The notes beneath the pieces were generated by a model. It worked only from the letters and a program-made list of their open reading frames with translations, was not told where the DNA came from and searched no databases. The position numbers and the translations under genes were made by a program. Of a stretch of 64,000 nucleotides of DNA, positions 1 to 8,833 are shown in pieces (within the stretch, counting starts at the first letter, position 1; each line of letters starts with the position of its first letter). The DNA is taken from assembly GCA_947623305.1 (NCBI GenBank), contig CANQGQ010000014.1, forward strand, positions 1 to 64,000, given 5' to 3'. The stretch is from an uncultured Alistipes sp. Its GTDB lineage: Bacteria; Bacteroidota; Bacteroidia; Bacteroidales; Rikenellaceae.

Positions 1-50
1 TCAAAGACCGATATGATTCAAGTGAACCGAATTTATTTAATTTTTAACCT

Positions 51-69
51 TGTCCATTTTTAGTGGACA
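51..69. repeat. 6-bp inverted repeat at the break of the dehydratase fragment
   Basis: TGTCCA (51-56) and TGGACA (64-69) face each other across a 7-nt AT-rich spacer, exactly where the lanthipeptide dehydratase reading frame stops (stop codon 60-62). The sequence to the left has stops in every minus-strand frame. This could be an insertion-sequence end that interrupted the gene, but only about 60 bases are visible and no transposase is in the window. Confidence 0.3.
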
Positions 70-476
70 GTAGTGAAATAATTTATATTCTCACGGATAT
101 ATGTATCATGTTTTAGTAATTCGATCAGTTTTCGTACATATGCAATATCTAGAGAGAGATGCTGGTGATATGTCGAAATATCCATAAGTTTTATTTCACT
201 TGTATTTGTGTCAACTTGTGCTATTGAGTTGCCAGCAAAAAGGCCATAAGGGGTGCATCTGGATGTAGCACGATGGGCGTATTTGTGTATTGTATTCTGT
301 ATATTAGAGGATGATTCCTCCTTTTTATACAGATTTGACACTAAAGGTGATGCCAGATATAGCCCCTCTTGGAAAAATGGGGATTTTAAAATTTTATCCG
401 TAGTTTTTAGCCATTCCAAAGGGAATAGCGGAGTCCTAATAATTGCCTTTTTTAGCGCTTTATATTTTGTGTACAT
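60..476 (-). pseudogene. Lanthipeptide dehydratase (LanB-like) N-terminal fragment, truncated
   Basis: The 138-residue product resembles the start of the lantibiotic dehydratase N-terminal domain, the glutamyl-tRNA-dependent enzyme that dehydrates Ser/Thr in precursor peptides. The clearest signature is RATSRCTPYGLFAG at about residues 69-82, matching the family's R-x-x-x-R-x-TP-x-GLF motif. Full-length LanB-type proteins have several hundred to a thousand residues, so only the N-terminus remains. The frame ends near residue 138, within a short inverted repeat, and none of the minus frames continues it further left. Base composition is AT-rich compared with the export genes to the right. It is probably a broken gene, or a short exported-peptide tailoring remnant, beside the peptide export cluster. 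A split protein cannot be excluded because the window begins 59 bases later. Confidence 0.6.
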
Positions 477-566
477 AATATTATGTTCTTCGGCTTTTAT
501 TTTCGATTTTAACTAAAAGTAAAATTATAAAACGCTTGTCTCAATATAGAGACTATAACTATAATA

Positions 567-836
567 TTATTCCTTGTTCTTCTTTTCAGCTTGCATTATA
601 GAAATATTAATGCAAACTCTATCTCTATATCGGTAATAATATGTATTGCGTTCTCTTGAATAATTAACATCTATTCCATAACTCTGTATATCTTCTATCA
701 TTCGATATAATGAAGCTCTGCTAATATTTAATTTTGTAGCAAAACATTCTGCATTACCTGTGTTTTCGGACAAAACAAGACGATGAAAACGCAAAATTGT
801 ATCCATGTAGATAAACACTTTCATTCCTGTAGCCAT
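567..836 (-). CDS. Small winged-helix/HTH-11-type DNA-binding protein
   Basis: An 89-residue protein with an HTH centred on residues 28-50 (AECFATKLNISRASLYRMIE), in the style of the HTH_11/DeoR N-terminal domain: a first helix, 'LNISRASLYR' as recognition helix, then a Tyr-rich beta wing (NTYYYRYRD). Small proteins of this shape are common near Bacteroidetes peptide and modification clusters. It sits about 90 bp upstream of the dehydratase fragment on the same strand and just downstream of the TolC gene, so it may regulate either or neither. Met5 or Met11 are possible alternative starts. Specific targets are not inferable. AT-rich composition matches the dehydratase fragment rather than the exporter genes. 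Confidence 0.6.
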   Translation of the reverse strand: MATGMKVFIYMDTILRFHRLVLSENTGNAECFATKLNISRASLYRMIEDIQSYGIDVNYSRERNTYYYRYRDRVCINISIMQAEKKNKE

Positions 837-873
837 AAAAGGTGTTAATACTAATCCATATTGAAATTAGGCA

Positions 874-2244
874 TTAGAAATTCCTTCTTGAATAAAAATC
901 TACATCTAAATAATAATGAATTATTTTCACTTTGAACAGATACTCGTATTTGGTTTGCAGAAGCTGCGAGCGGGCTTTGACAGCCGTGGTAACAGCAGTA
1001 TTGTAATCGGTGGCCGAGACTACGCCCAATTCGTATTTTCGGGTTACCTGCCGCAACGCTTCATCGGCCGATTGTACGAATTTCTGTGCACCAAGATACC
1101 GTTGCCAAGCCGTGCGAGCGTCGATCGTCGCTTGTACAACCTCTTTTTCAACTTGCTTTTCAATCGTGTACAGTTCGTATTCGGCCCGTTGCACGGCCAG
1201 CTTGTGTCGTTGTACGTTTTTGCGAGCAGTAAGTTTTCCGAAGATAGGAATGCTCACCGATAACGAAACATAACTGCTGGCGTTGTCCCGATACTGCTCG
1301 AAAAAGGGATAGGCGTCGTAGCGATAGGTTCCGTCGGGATTCTGAAACATTTTTGTCCGTGCATCCGAATAACTTGAACCGTAACCGACCGAGAGCGAAA
1401 TAGTCGGATAATAGGCCGCACGGGCGATTTGCAGGTCACGTCGTGCGATGGCTATCCCCACGCGTGCCGCCTCTAGCTCGGGCAGGGCCTGTGCCGCGTC
1501 AATGACAGCTGACGGCTTTTCCACTATACCACCGCAGAGGGGCTCGGCATCGTCGGGCGCAACGGTCCGAAAGGTGGCGTAGTCGGCGATTTCGAGGAAT
1601 TGGCAGAGGTTGAGCCGCGCGATGTCGTAGCTGTTCCGAGCCGTGAGCACCTCGTTCTCGGCATCGGCCAGCTGCGAGCGGATTTGTAATAGATCGGCCA
1701 TCGTAACCTTGTGTGCCTCGACTTTCACAGCAGTCTTCTCCTCCTGCACACGCAATGCCGCCACGGTCTGTTCGGCTGTCCGAATCTGTTCTTCGGCACA
1801 AAGGACTTCGAGGTAATAAGCCGTAACATTCAGCCGGACATCGTTGCGCAGTTTCTCCACAGAAAGCAATGCCGAACGCAAGTCGAGTTTTGCCCGTTGC
1901 AATTCCCTGTGATTGCGCAGTCCGCTGAACAGCGGAACGGATGCTCCGACGGAGGTATTGTTTCCTGCTACCGTGCGATTCTCTATAAACTCGTAGGTCG
2001 TGGGATCCAAAACTCGGCCGGTCGAAAGCGAATAGCTGTTCGACACCGATATGTCGGGAGCGTAATTCCATTTCGATTCGGAGAGGGCGATACGTTTCTC
2101 TTCGGCTGAAAGCTCCTGCTGTTTGATAGAAATGTTGTGCTCGTAAGCATGAGTGATGCACTCCTCCAGCGTCCACCGTTTTTCTTGGGCATTGGCATTC
2201 GTACACATCGCCAAGCATATCCCGACAAGTAATAACGTTCGCAT
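874..2244 (-). CDS. TolC-family outer membrane efflux channel
   Basis: A 456-residue outer membrane factor that forms the trimeric exit duct of a tripartite type I secretion system. Residues 1-19 are a cleavable Sec signal (MRTLLLVGICLAMCTNANA). Two OEP-type repeats follow, about residues 25-225 and 235-440, rich in long amphipathic helices and with the alternating beta segments expected of the barrel. Length is normal for the family. It is the last gene of a minus-strand run: peptide, GLPGLI, C39-ABC exporter, HlyD, TolC; only 2 bp separate it from the HlyD gene. The context says it exports the GG-leader peptide made at 6822-7040, though it may be shared with the second peptide operon. Confidence 0.93.
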   Translation of the reverse strand: MRTLLLVGICLAMCTNANAQEKRWTLEECITHAYEHNISIKQQELSAEEKRIALSESKWNYAPDISVSNSYSLSTGRVLDPTTYEFIENRTVAGNNTSVGASVPLFSGLRNHRELQRAKLDLRSALLSVEKLRNDVRLNVTAYYLEVLCAEEQIRTAEQTVAALRVQEEKTAVKVEAHKVTMADLLQIRSQLADAENEVLTARNSYDIARLNLCQFLEIADYATFRTVAPDDAEPLCGGIVEKPSAVIDAAQALPELEAARVGIAIARRDLQIARAAYYPTISLSVGYGSSYSDARTKMFQNPDGTYRYDAYPFFEQYRDNASSYVSLSVSIPIFGKLTARKNVQRHKLAVQRAEYELYTIEKQVEKEVVQATIDARTAWQRYLGAQKFVQSADEALRQVTRKYELGVVSATDYNTAVTTAVKARSQLLQTKYEYLFKVKIIHYYLDVDFYSRRNF

Positions 2245-2246
2245 GG

Positions 2247-3557
2247 CTATCGGTTTTTGAAGAGCGAAACGATGGGTTGAATGAAACGCTCGATAAGGCG
2301 CAAATCTTCCGTGACGATTTCCGCCGAGCCGTCCATCTGCTGAATCATCGGCAGCTCTCTGTTGTAGCTCGTCTTCATCCCTTTGGGGAAGAGCACTTCG
2401 GCATAATAGACGATTACTGCACCATTCTGCGTCTGCACCTGCTCCGGCACGGCCGAGAGCGAGCGGATCGTCCCCCGCAGCACGCCGAACTCCATGTAGG
2501 GATACCCGTTCAGTTTGACGTGAACCATTTGTCCGACCTGTACCTTGCCGAATCCGGTCGAGGGGATTTGTAATCGTCCGATGACCTCCGTAGTGCCTTC
2601 GGGAAGAATGCTTGCCAGTTTATCACCGGCATGGACTTCCTGATGCTCGCTCCAATAGCCAACCAACGAAACCCGTCCGGCGACAGGGGCTTCCAACATG
2701 TACTGTTGACGCCATTGGGCGATTTGAGCCGAGAGTTGCTGCCGGCTTTGATGAATTGCCCGTTCGTATTCGGCGATTTCGTTCTCCTGCTGAATGCTCA
2801 ATTCGACGTGTTGCTGCTCCTGCTGAATGATTTGCAACTCGGTAGAGGTCAGCGATGCGTCGAATCCTGCTTTGGAGTTTTGTTTCGACAGGTAGTTCTG
2901 TGCTGTGGTTTCGTAGTCAGCGGCAGAGATAACCGCTTCGGAGAGTAACAACGAATCACGCTCCAATGAACGTTGGCCGTAGGCAAGGTCTTCATTCAAT
3001 AATGCGCGTTGTCGTTCCAGTTTGGCGTAATACTCCCGATTTTTAGCGATCTGTTCGGACAGCAATTGTTTTTGTGTTGCGATGTGATTCGTCGCTAAGT
3101 AATGGCGATAATCGCGGCACCGGCTCTGATAGTCGGCGAAAGCGGATTGAAGTTCTCCGAGTGTATAATCCGCATCGAGCCAGTCCGCCGCAATCTGCAT
3201 TTCGCACGGTAACGATTCGGATGCGTCGAGTTGTTCGGCAACGCGGAGTACATCGTGCCAGTCGGCGGAATTGTGCAATACAGCGATCAGATCGCCTCTT
3301 TCGACGGCTTGTCCATCGGCCACGCACAGCGTGTCGATACGCTCTTCGGTACGGGCAATGAGATCGGCCGGTGGGTTAAGTGTTGTGATGACGGCCGGAG
3401 CGGCGATGATGTCGGGATAGCGGATAAAGTAGCAGCCGAGCAGGATTCCGGCGAAAATGGCGAACACGACCGTAATGCCCCATCGCACCACCCACGACGG
3501 AGCCTTGCCCAAAATCGCTTGGGTTTCTTCACTGTAAAAATTAGCTCTTTGCGGCAT
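2247..3557 (-). CDS. HlyD-family periplasmic adaptor (membrane fusion protein)
   Basis: 436 residues. A single membrane-spanning segment (about residues 25-47) is followed by the first half of a biotinyl/lipoyl-like domain (about 60-110, RIDTLCVADGQAVERGDLIAVL), a long alpha-helical hairpin (about 130-290, rich in Gln, Glu and Arg), the second lipoyl half (MLEAPVAGRVSLVGYW) and a C-terminal beta-barrel. This is the layout of adaptors that couple a C39-type peptidase-ABC transporter to TolC. The stop lies 2 bp before the TolC start and the start lies 13 bp after the ABC gene stop, so co-transcription is very likely. Substrate specificity is not set by this protein and is inferred from the neighbouring leader peptides. 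Confidence 0.93.
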   Translation of the reverse strand: MPQRANFYSEETQAILGKAPSWVVRWGITVVFAIFAGILLGCYFIRYPDIIAAPAVITTLNPPADLIARTEERIDTLCVADGQAVERGDLIAVLHNSADWHDVLRVAEQLDASESLPCEMQIAADWLDADYTLGELQSAFADYQSRCRDYRHYLATNHIATQKQLLSEQIAKNREYYAKLERQRALLNEDLAYGQRSLERDSLLLSEAVISAADYETTAQNYLSKQNSKAGFDASLTSTELQIIQQEQQHVELSIQQENEIAEYERAIHQSRQQLSAQIAQWRQQYMLEAPVAGRVSLVGYWSEHQEVHAGDKLASILPEGTTEVIGRLQIPSTGFGKVQVGQMVHVKLNGYPYMEFGVLRGTIRSLSAVPEQVQTQNGAVIVYYAEVLFPKGMKTSYNRELPMIQQMDGSAEIVTEDLRLIERFIQPIVSLFKNR

Positions 3558-3570
3558 AGCTTTTTCTCTT

Positions 3571-5847
3571 TTAGTTTCCCAACTCCAACTGGTTCTTGAC
3601 CAGTTCGTAATAGTATCCTCTCTTGGCCGTCAGTTCGGCGTGGGTTCCCTGTTCGACGATGCGGCCGTGATCCAGCACGATGATGTTATCGGCATTCCTG
3701 ACCGTCGAAAGACGATGCGCCACGACGACCACCGTCTTGTTCTTGAAAAGTTGTTCCAACCGCTCCATGATTGTTCGCTCGTTGTTGGCATCGAGCGAGT
3801 TGGTCGCCTCGTCGAAAAAGAGGTACTTGGCATCCTTATAGGCTGCGCGGGCGATCAGCAGGCGTTGTTTCTGTCCGACGCTCAATCCGTGGCCGTCGGC
3901 CCCGATCTTGGTATTGTAACCCAGCGGCAGTTCGTCGATGAACGAATCGATGTTGGCGATCGCCGCAGCGCGCCGCACCCGCTCCATATCGGGCCGCTCG
4001 TCCGAGACGCCGATGTTGTTGGCGATGGTATCGGAGAAAACGTACCCCTCTTGCATCACGGTACCGCAGGTCCTGCGCCAACACGACGCACTATATTGCG
4101 AGACCTTGCGGCCGTTCAGCGACACTTCACCCTCCGCAGGAGAATAGAAACCCAGCATCATTTTGAGCATGGTGGTTTTGCCCGAACCACTTGCCCCGAC
4201 GATGGCCGTAACCTTGTTGGCCGGAATCGTTACCGACACATTGTCCAACGCTTTGGCCGAATGGGGCCCGTCGTACTGGAAAGTAACGCCCCGAAACTCG
4301 ATGTCGGCATTTTCGGGAATCTCGCCGATGCGTTGTTCGTCGGCGGGTTCTTCGTCGTCCTTTTCCTGCACTTCGGAGAGGCGCTCCAATGAAATCTTGG
4401 CATCCTGCGTCGCCTGCACGAACTGGATGAACTGCGACAAGGGAGCGTTCAACTGTCCGATGATATACTGCAAAGCGACCATCATGCCGAGAGTCATGTT
4501 GCCGTCGATGACGGCCGACGCGGCGAGAAACGAAATGACGACGTTCTTGGTTTGGTCGATGAACGTACCTCCGACTTCCTGCGTCTGTCCCAAAACAAGC
4601 CCTTTGATGGAAACTTGAAACAGCCGTGCTTGGATACGTTCCCACTCCCAACGCTTCTGCTTCTCGCAGTTGTTGAGCTTGATCTCCTGCATGCCGTTGA
4701 TGAGCTGCACGATGTTGCCCTGGTTGGCGGCCGCCTCCTGAAAACGCATGTAGTCGAGTTTGCGGCGACGTTTCATAAAGAGCAGGATCCAACCGACATA
4801 AAGCGCACTGCCGAGCAGGAATATGCCGAGAATCGTAACGTCGTAACCGCCCATGACAGCCCCGTAAATCGCGAATGACACGATGGCCATGACCATGCTG
4901 AGGAGCGAACCGGTCAGAAAGGTTTGAATACGGTCGTAGTCGCCGATGCGCTGCATGATGTCGCCCACCATCTTCGAATCGAAGAACGCGATCGGCAGCC
5001 GCATCAGCTTGGCCAAAAAATCCGAAATCAGCGAGATGCTGATACGTGTGGTCATGTGGAGCATCAACCACGAGCGGATGAGGTTGTTGGCCAACTGTCC
5101 CAAAACCAACACGACCTGCGCTACGAGCATCATGACGACGAACGAAAGGTTGCCCGTGCCGATGCCCTTGTCGACGACCGACTGCGTGAGGAACGGCAAA
5201 ATAAGGCTCAATACGCTGGCAGTGAGCATCGCCAATGCGAGCTGTACGAGGTAGCTCTTGTAAGGCCGCAGATACTGCAACAGATAAGAGAACTTCAACC
5301 GTTTGTCCTCGTCGCCTTTCTCTTGGTAAAAACGCGGGGTCGGTTCGAGCAATAATGCGATGCCTTTGCCGGATGAACGGTTCGTATCGGAAAGAAGTTC
5401 GGTGAGCTCCTCTTTCCGCTTGGGAGCCCCAGAAGTTAAGACTGAAAGGTCGAGCGGTTCACGGCTTTGAAGCCACGATTTCAAGAATTGCGCCTCGCTG
5501 TATTTGAGCAGTCCCGATGCCGGGTCTGAAACGCACACCCACCATTGTCCGTGCTGCTTCTCGATTTTGTAGACCACTACGAAGTGTTGCTGGTTCCAAT
5601 GGACGATACAAGGCAGGTTGGCCTCGTCGCGCAGCTGCTCCCACGAGAGCTTGACACCTGTCGTTCGGAAGCCGATGGCTTCGGCCGCGTCGCTGATGCC
5701 GAGTAGCGAGACCCCCTCGCGCGAGATATGACACCGCTCGCGCAGATTCTGCAACGAATAATGCTTACCGTAGTATTGTGCAATGATCCGCAGCGACGTA
5801 GGCCCGCAGTCCATCGCATCGAGCTGGGTGTAGTGGGGAAAGGACAT
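3571..5847 (-). CDS. C39 peptidase-containing ABC transporter (peptide leader-cleaving exporter)
   Basis: A 758-residue three-domain exporter that removes double-glycine leaders and pumps the mature peptide across the inner membrane. Residues 1-130 are the C39 cysteine peptidase: Gln8, catalytic Cys14 (in DAMDCGPTS), His88 (QQHFVVV) and Asp108 (SDPA) are all present, so it should be active. Residues about 190-480 form the six-helix membrane domain. The ATPase domain has Walker A GASGSGKTT (about 552), signature LSVGQKQ (about 655) and Walker B LFFDEATN (about 678). It follows the GLPGLI gene by 13 bp and precedes HlyD by 13 bp. The GG leader encoded at the head of the operon (LSKKQMNNVKGG) is the obvious substrate. 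An apparently inactive C39-like domain exists in the other operon, at 7292-8821. Confidence 0.95.
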   Translation of the reverse strand: MSFPHYTQLDAMDCGPTSLRIIAQYYGKHYSLQNLRERCHISREGVSLLGISDAAEAIGFRTTGVKLSWEQLRDEANLPCIVHWNQQHFVVVYKIEKQHGQWWVCVSDPASGLLKYSEAQFLKSWLQSREPLDLSVLTSGAPKRKEELTELLSDTNRSSGKGIALLLEPTPRFYQEKGDEDKRLKFSYLLQYLRPYKSYLVQLALAMLTASVLSLILPFLTQSVVDKGIGTGNLSFVVMMLVAQVVLVLGQLANNLIRSWLMLHMTTRISISLISDFLAKLMRLPIAFFDSKMVGDIMQRIGDYDRIQTFLTGSLLSMVMAIVSFAIYGAVMGGYDVTILGIFLLGSALYVGWILLFMKRRRKLDYMRFQEAAANQGNIVQLINGMQEIKLNNCEKQKRWEWERIQARLFQVSIKGLVLGQTQEVGGTFIDQTKNVVISFLAASAVIDGNMTLGMMVALQYIIGQLNAPLSQFIQFVQATQDAKISLERLSEVQEKDDEEPADEQRIGEIPENADIEFRGVTFQYDGPHSAKALDNVSVTIPANKVTAIVGASGSGKTTMLKMMLGFYSPAEGEVSLNGRKVSQYSASCWRRTCGTVMQEGYVFSDTIANNIGVSDERPDMERVRRAAAIANIDSFIDELPLGYNTKIGADGHGLSVGQKQRLLIARAAYKDAKYLFFDEATNSLDANNERTIMERLEQLFKNKTVVVVAHRLSTVRNADNIIVLDHGRIVEQGTHAELTAKRGYYYELVKNQLELGN

Positions 5848-5860
5848 AGCTGTTTATCGT

Positions 5861-6769
5861 TTATTCGAGTTCGATGGGGTTATAGGGAATAACCCATGAT
5901 TCTTTGACTTCAGAAACACTTCCATCAGTGCCCTTTTTCCATATTACTACATTTTCGCCACCGGCTAATAATTCATAAGGGTGCACGTAGCTGTTTTTTT
6001 CATATTTCAGATATTCACGGCGGCTAATAATTTGTTTGTTCGGATAATCATAAACATATACAGGGACTTTTTCTGCCGATAATTCCACACACTCGAATTC
6101 ATATACCCCTGATTCATCTGCTGCTTTCAAAATCAGGCCGGGTAGACCTGATAATTTCCACGGGCCCAAGCTGACAGGTATTTCTGTAGTGAACCATCCG
6201 CTCCATGTTCTTCCGCGAAACTGTGCAGTAGCTAAAGTACAGGTATAACCGCAGATGCTATCGATTTTATTCGTAACACACCAATTCATTTCCGGAATCG
6301 GTTCTTCGTACATTCTTGTTCTGTCTGTAATTTGCATGTCACTGCAGCTAACCTGCAACGTATGCAGGCTATCGTTACGCACTATTTGCAGAAAAAGATT
6401 CGACGAGGCATCTCCATTGTTCATTCCCATTTCGATCAACCGCTCATCAATATCATTTCTTCCTTTGTAGACATCACTCATTATTAAACTATTTGCATAG
6501 TCATGTAGATCCAATTGACAGGAGATACTGTTGCTTATTGTTAATTTTAGGAAACACCATCCGTATGTATTGTCATTTATCTTACGTGTCAGGCGATATT
6601 TGACCGATATATTTGAATTTCCGATCAACAGGGAATCTTTTATACGACAAGGCATAAAAGAGACTCTTTGAAAAGCTGATTCATCTCCAAAAACAATTTT
6701 ATCTTGAGCTTGTATGTTGCACCATCCCAATAATGACAGTAGCAAGATCAGATAAAGCTTTATTTTCAT
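5861..6769 (-). CDS. GLPGLI family protein (exported)
   Basis: 302 residues with an N-terminal signal peptide (about residues 1-21, LYLILLLSLLGWCNIQAQ) and the family-defining GPWKLSGLPGLILKA near residue 215. GLPGLI proteins are periplasmic or surface proteins of Bacteroidetes with no established biochemical role; many sit next to peptide or TonB genes. Here it lies between the leader peptide gene and the C39 exporter on the same strand, which suggests involvement in peptide maturation, protection or immunity (inference). A paralogue lies at 11499-12368 in exactly the same position relative to another leader peptide. A 13-bp perfect hairpin sits in the gap between the peptide gene and this gene. 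Confidence 0.88.
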   Translation of the reverse strand: MKIKLYLILLLSLLGWCNIQAQDKIVFGDESAFQRVSFMPCRIKDSLLIGNSNISVKYRLTRKINDNTYGWCFLKLTISNSISCQLDLHDYANSLIMSDVYKGRNDIDERLIEMGMNNGDASSNLFLQIVRNDSLHTLQVSCSDMQITDRTRMYEEPIPEMNWCVTNKIDSICGYTCTLATAQFRGRTWSGWFTTEIPVSLGPWKLSGLPGLILKAADESGVYEFECVELSAEKVPVYVYDYPNKQIISRREYLKYEKNSYVHPYELLAGGENVVIWKKGTDGSVSEVKESWVIPYNPIELE

Positions 6770-6784
6770 AAGGCAAAGTTTTTT

Positions 6785-6813
6785 AAGAGGAAGAGATTTT
6801 ATCTCTTCCTCTT
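6785..6813 (-). terminator. Hairpin between peptide gene and GLPGLI gene
   Basis: A perfect 13-bp stem (AAGAGGAAGAGAT / ATCTCTTCCTCTT) with a 3-nt loop lies in the 52-bp gap. On the minus strand the stem is followed by an A-run, not a U-run, so it is more likely an attenuating or mRNA-end-protecting hairpin than a strict terminator. Such a structure would raise the amount of peptide mRNA over the exporter mRNA. Confidence 0.55.
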
Positions 6814-6821
6814 GTAAAGTT

Positions 6822-7040
6822 TTATGCCCGACGGCACACCGTCACGCAGCCAATGGGTGTTACCGCATCGACGATACCTTGGAGGCTCCCCTCAGTACCT
6901 TCTTCATAGTTGAGTTTGAACGAAGCAACGACAATTCCCTGAGGATTTGTCGTAACACAGTTGGCCGACGCGCCGCCCTTTACGTTGTTCATCTGCTTCT
7001 TCGAGAGCTGCTGTGCAGCGAAATTCTTCATGTTTTTCAT
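6822..7040 (-). CDS. Double-glycine leader peptide (Bacteroidetes natural product precursor type)
   Basis: A 72-residue precursor. The leader MKNMKNFAAQQLSKKQMNNVKGG ends in the Gly-Gly that C39 peptidases cut, and matches the short conserved leader of Bacteroidetes ribosomal peptide precursors. The core that follows (about 49 residues, starting ASANC) contains three Cys and ends CVTVCRRA, so a disulfide or thioether is possible. It heads the operon with the GLPGLI gene and the C39 exporter, HlyD and TolC. The leader is almost identical to that of the second peptide at 12418-12600 while the cores are unrelated. Whether the product is a bacteriocin, signal or modified peptide is not known. Confidence 0.85.
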   Translation of the reverse strand: MKNMKNFAAQQLSKKQMNNVKGGASANCVTTNPQGIVVASFKLNYEEGTEGSLQGIVDAVTPIGCVTVCRRA

Positions 7041-7073
7041 GATTGTAATTTTTTGTTGTTTTCAAATTTTTAT

Positions 7074-7120
7074 TTCGGTCGGACTTTTGCGTTTCGACGG
7101 ATGTTCCGTAACCGCCGTTT
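7074..7120 (-). promoter_or_regulatory. Conserved upstream block of the first peptide gene (copy A)
   Basis: About 47 bp that recur nearly identically at 12636-12682 ahead of the second peptide gene. On the minus strand it reads into a small perfect hairpin, ACGGA-aca-TCCGT. No TAnnTTTG box is visible on the minus strand. It lies within the peptide gene's presumed 5' leader, so a shared promoter or mRNA leader element is likely. Confidence 0.5.
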
Positions 7121-7154
7121 TCATTGTCGCTTCCGCGATTCTGAAAAGATTTGC

Positions 7155-7162
7155 TACTTTTG
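7155..7162 (+). promoter_or_regulatory. -7 box for candidate small RNA A
   Basis: TACTTTTG matches the Bacteroidetes TAnnTTTG -7 consensus on the plus strand, a few bases ahead of the conserved 71-nt block. No good -33 TTG is seen at the usual spacing. The same box occupies the same place in copy B. Confidence 0.4.
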
Positions 7163-7166
7163 CGAT

Positions 7167-7237
7167 GCCTTTCTGCGTTTTAGTTGAACTTATGAGCTGC
7201 TACACTCGGTTTTGCTTCCTCGTGGGAAGGCTTTTTT
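7167..7237 (+). ncRNA. Candidate small RNA A, divergent from the peptide gene
   Basis: A 71-nt block nearly identical to 12727-12797, while the 45 bp just upstream of it differ between the two copies. The first bases (GCCTTTC, 7167-7173) can pair with GGAAGGC (7225-7231), and a run of six T follows: a closed RNA with an intrinsic-terminator-like tail. A TAnnTTTG box lies 4 bp ahead. The conserved interior contains GTTGAACTTATGAGCTGC. No convincing ORF is present. The alternative is that the block is part of the peptide gene's 5' region read on the minus strand. Confidence 0.45.
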
Positions 7238-7291
7238 ATGGACTTCGGCGGGCAAGGCCGCAGTCGATAAATATCGGATAACCCGTATCCG

Positions 7292-8821
7292 CTACAATAG
7301 GTATTTCAAGTCCGTCGCATCGTATAACTCGGGCAGCCGGCGGCCATCGACAAGAATCGTCGGTGTCCCCGAAATACCGGTTTCACGGCAGTATTTCACG
7401 TGCTTGTTCAGTATCTCTTCTGCATTGGGATGAATCGACGCTTGGGCTGGCAATTCGTGATGCTCGTACCACTCGGCAATCATTCGTTCCGTCTTTTCCC
7501 AATCTCGTTCAAGGCTGGCCGAAATCAATCGTAACGCAGCATTGTGGGAATGTTTGTCGCCATTGTTGATGACGAAAAACAGTTCGATTCGATAGCCTTC
7601 CAATTTATGCAAAACCCGATGCACTTTTGCGCATTTTGGACACGACGGGTTCATTACGACGGTCAATGTATGTTCGGTATCCGCACCATTGCTTATCGGC
7701 ATGGATATCCGACTTTCGACAGTAGTCATGGGTTGTTGTGCGAGCAAATGCCAGAACGTTTCGGGCGAACTAAGCAGCCGTTCATGTTTATAACGTAACG
7801 ATTCGACCTCTTGTATCCGATCCAGCGATACGACAAGCCAGCGCAAAACCAATACTCCGATTGCAAAAGCCAACCCGAAAGTCAGCCAGTCGGGATAGAA
7901 CGAACCTGAATGCAATCCGTGCGTTATTGCAATTTCCGATACTAAATCGACAACCAATACCGCATCTATCGCCAGACACAGCGGGCACCATTTGCGATGA
8001 TAAATCTGCCACACAAGTGAGTAGCCGACAAAGAACAAAGCCAGCATGTCGAGCCACGAAAAGACATAGTCCGGTTGTTGTGCTATGAAAACACCCCAGA
8101 TAAACGATACGGCGAAGTAGACCAGCGACAGTTCTCCAAGCGATACCCAGCCGAAAATCTTCGCTCCGGCCGATCGAAAAACTTCGTTGCAATCGGAGTG
8201 TTTGCCAAGCCGGCAAAAACGCTGTGCGAGGTGCGGGTCGAAAGAAGCCTTGAATACGGCTGCCAGCGAAACTGCGATACCGATGATTTTTACAACATAT
8301 CGCAGATCCGAGAATTCGAGGGCATGCAGTATCCCGATGCCGAGCAACAGGACGAATAATCCGGTCAGCCAATAACCGACGGTTTGCTCGACAAAGGCTA
8401 AGACTTGTTTGATACAATACATGGAGAGCGATTCCTTTTTTGTCTCTTCGCCCTTTTCGGCCAGCAGCACGGTCCCGTCCCATACTGAACGGAACTGCTC
8501 GAAAGTCAAGACCGCCGACTTCCCGGATGCAGTACGCAACATGATTCTCCGTTGCTCCTTATCCAGCTTTTCGACGAGGTAAAACGGATATTCTCCGTTG
8601 CCGGCAACGACGATGAATGGCCCTTCAATCTCGAAAAGCTGCTCGAACTCCAAACGGCAGACCATATTGGGAACGTGCAGCTCATCAAACGTATCGCTCA
8701 ACGACCGAATACTATGCGATAACGGATGCCGGAAATAAGTTTTCTGAATTTGCAGGGAATCGATTCGTATTCCCAGTTGGCAAAGGAAGCGGTGCAGCAA
8801 TCTTGGTACGGAGTTCTTCAT
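7292..8821 (-). CDS. Degenerate C39-like / VKOR / thioredoxin fusion protein
   Basis: 509 residues in three parts. Residues 1-125 resemble a C39 peptidase fold (HVPNMVCRLEFEQLFEIEGPFIVV, then YPFYLVEKL) but the position of the catalytic Cys near the N-terminus is not a CGP motif, so it is probably a binding, not a cutting, domain. Residues about 145-325 are a membrane-embedded vitamin K epoxide reductase domain with the Cys of HSDCNEVF and the WCPLC redox pair. Residues about 375-509 are a thioredoxin/DsbA-like domain with NPSCPKC and the GTPTILVDG cis-proline loop. VKOR-thioredoxin fusions reoxidise disulfides in exported proteins. It ends the second operon, after the barrel gene (13 bp gap), suggesting disulfide formation in the Cys-containing peptide. 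Confidence 0.88.
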   Translation of the reverse strand: MKNSVPRLLHRFLCQLGIRIDSLQIQKTYFRHPLSHSIRSLSDTFDELHVPNMVCRLEFEQLFEIEGPFIVVAGNGEYPFYLVEKLDKEQRRIMLRTASGKSAVLTFEQFRSVWDGTVLLAEKGEETKKESLSMYCIKQVLAFVEQTVGYWLTGLFVLLLGIGILHALEFSDLRYVVKIIGIAVSLAAVFKASFDPHLAQRFCRLGKHSDCNEVFRSAGAKIFGWVSLGELSLVYFAVSFIWGVFIAQQPDYVFSWLDMLALFFVGYSLVWQIYHRKWCPLCLAIDAVLVVDLVSEIAITHGLHSGSFYPDWLTFGLAFAIGVLVLRWLVVSLDRIQEVESLRYKHERLLSSPETFWHLLAQQPMTTVESRISMPISNGADTEHTLTVVMNPSCPKCAKVHRVLHKLEGYRIELFFVINNGDKHSHNAALRLISASLERDWEKTERMIAEWYEHHELPAQASIHPNAEEILNKHVKYCRETGISGTPTILVDGRRLPELYDATDLKYLL

Positions 8822-8833
8822 GGCATGTCGGTA

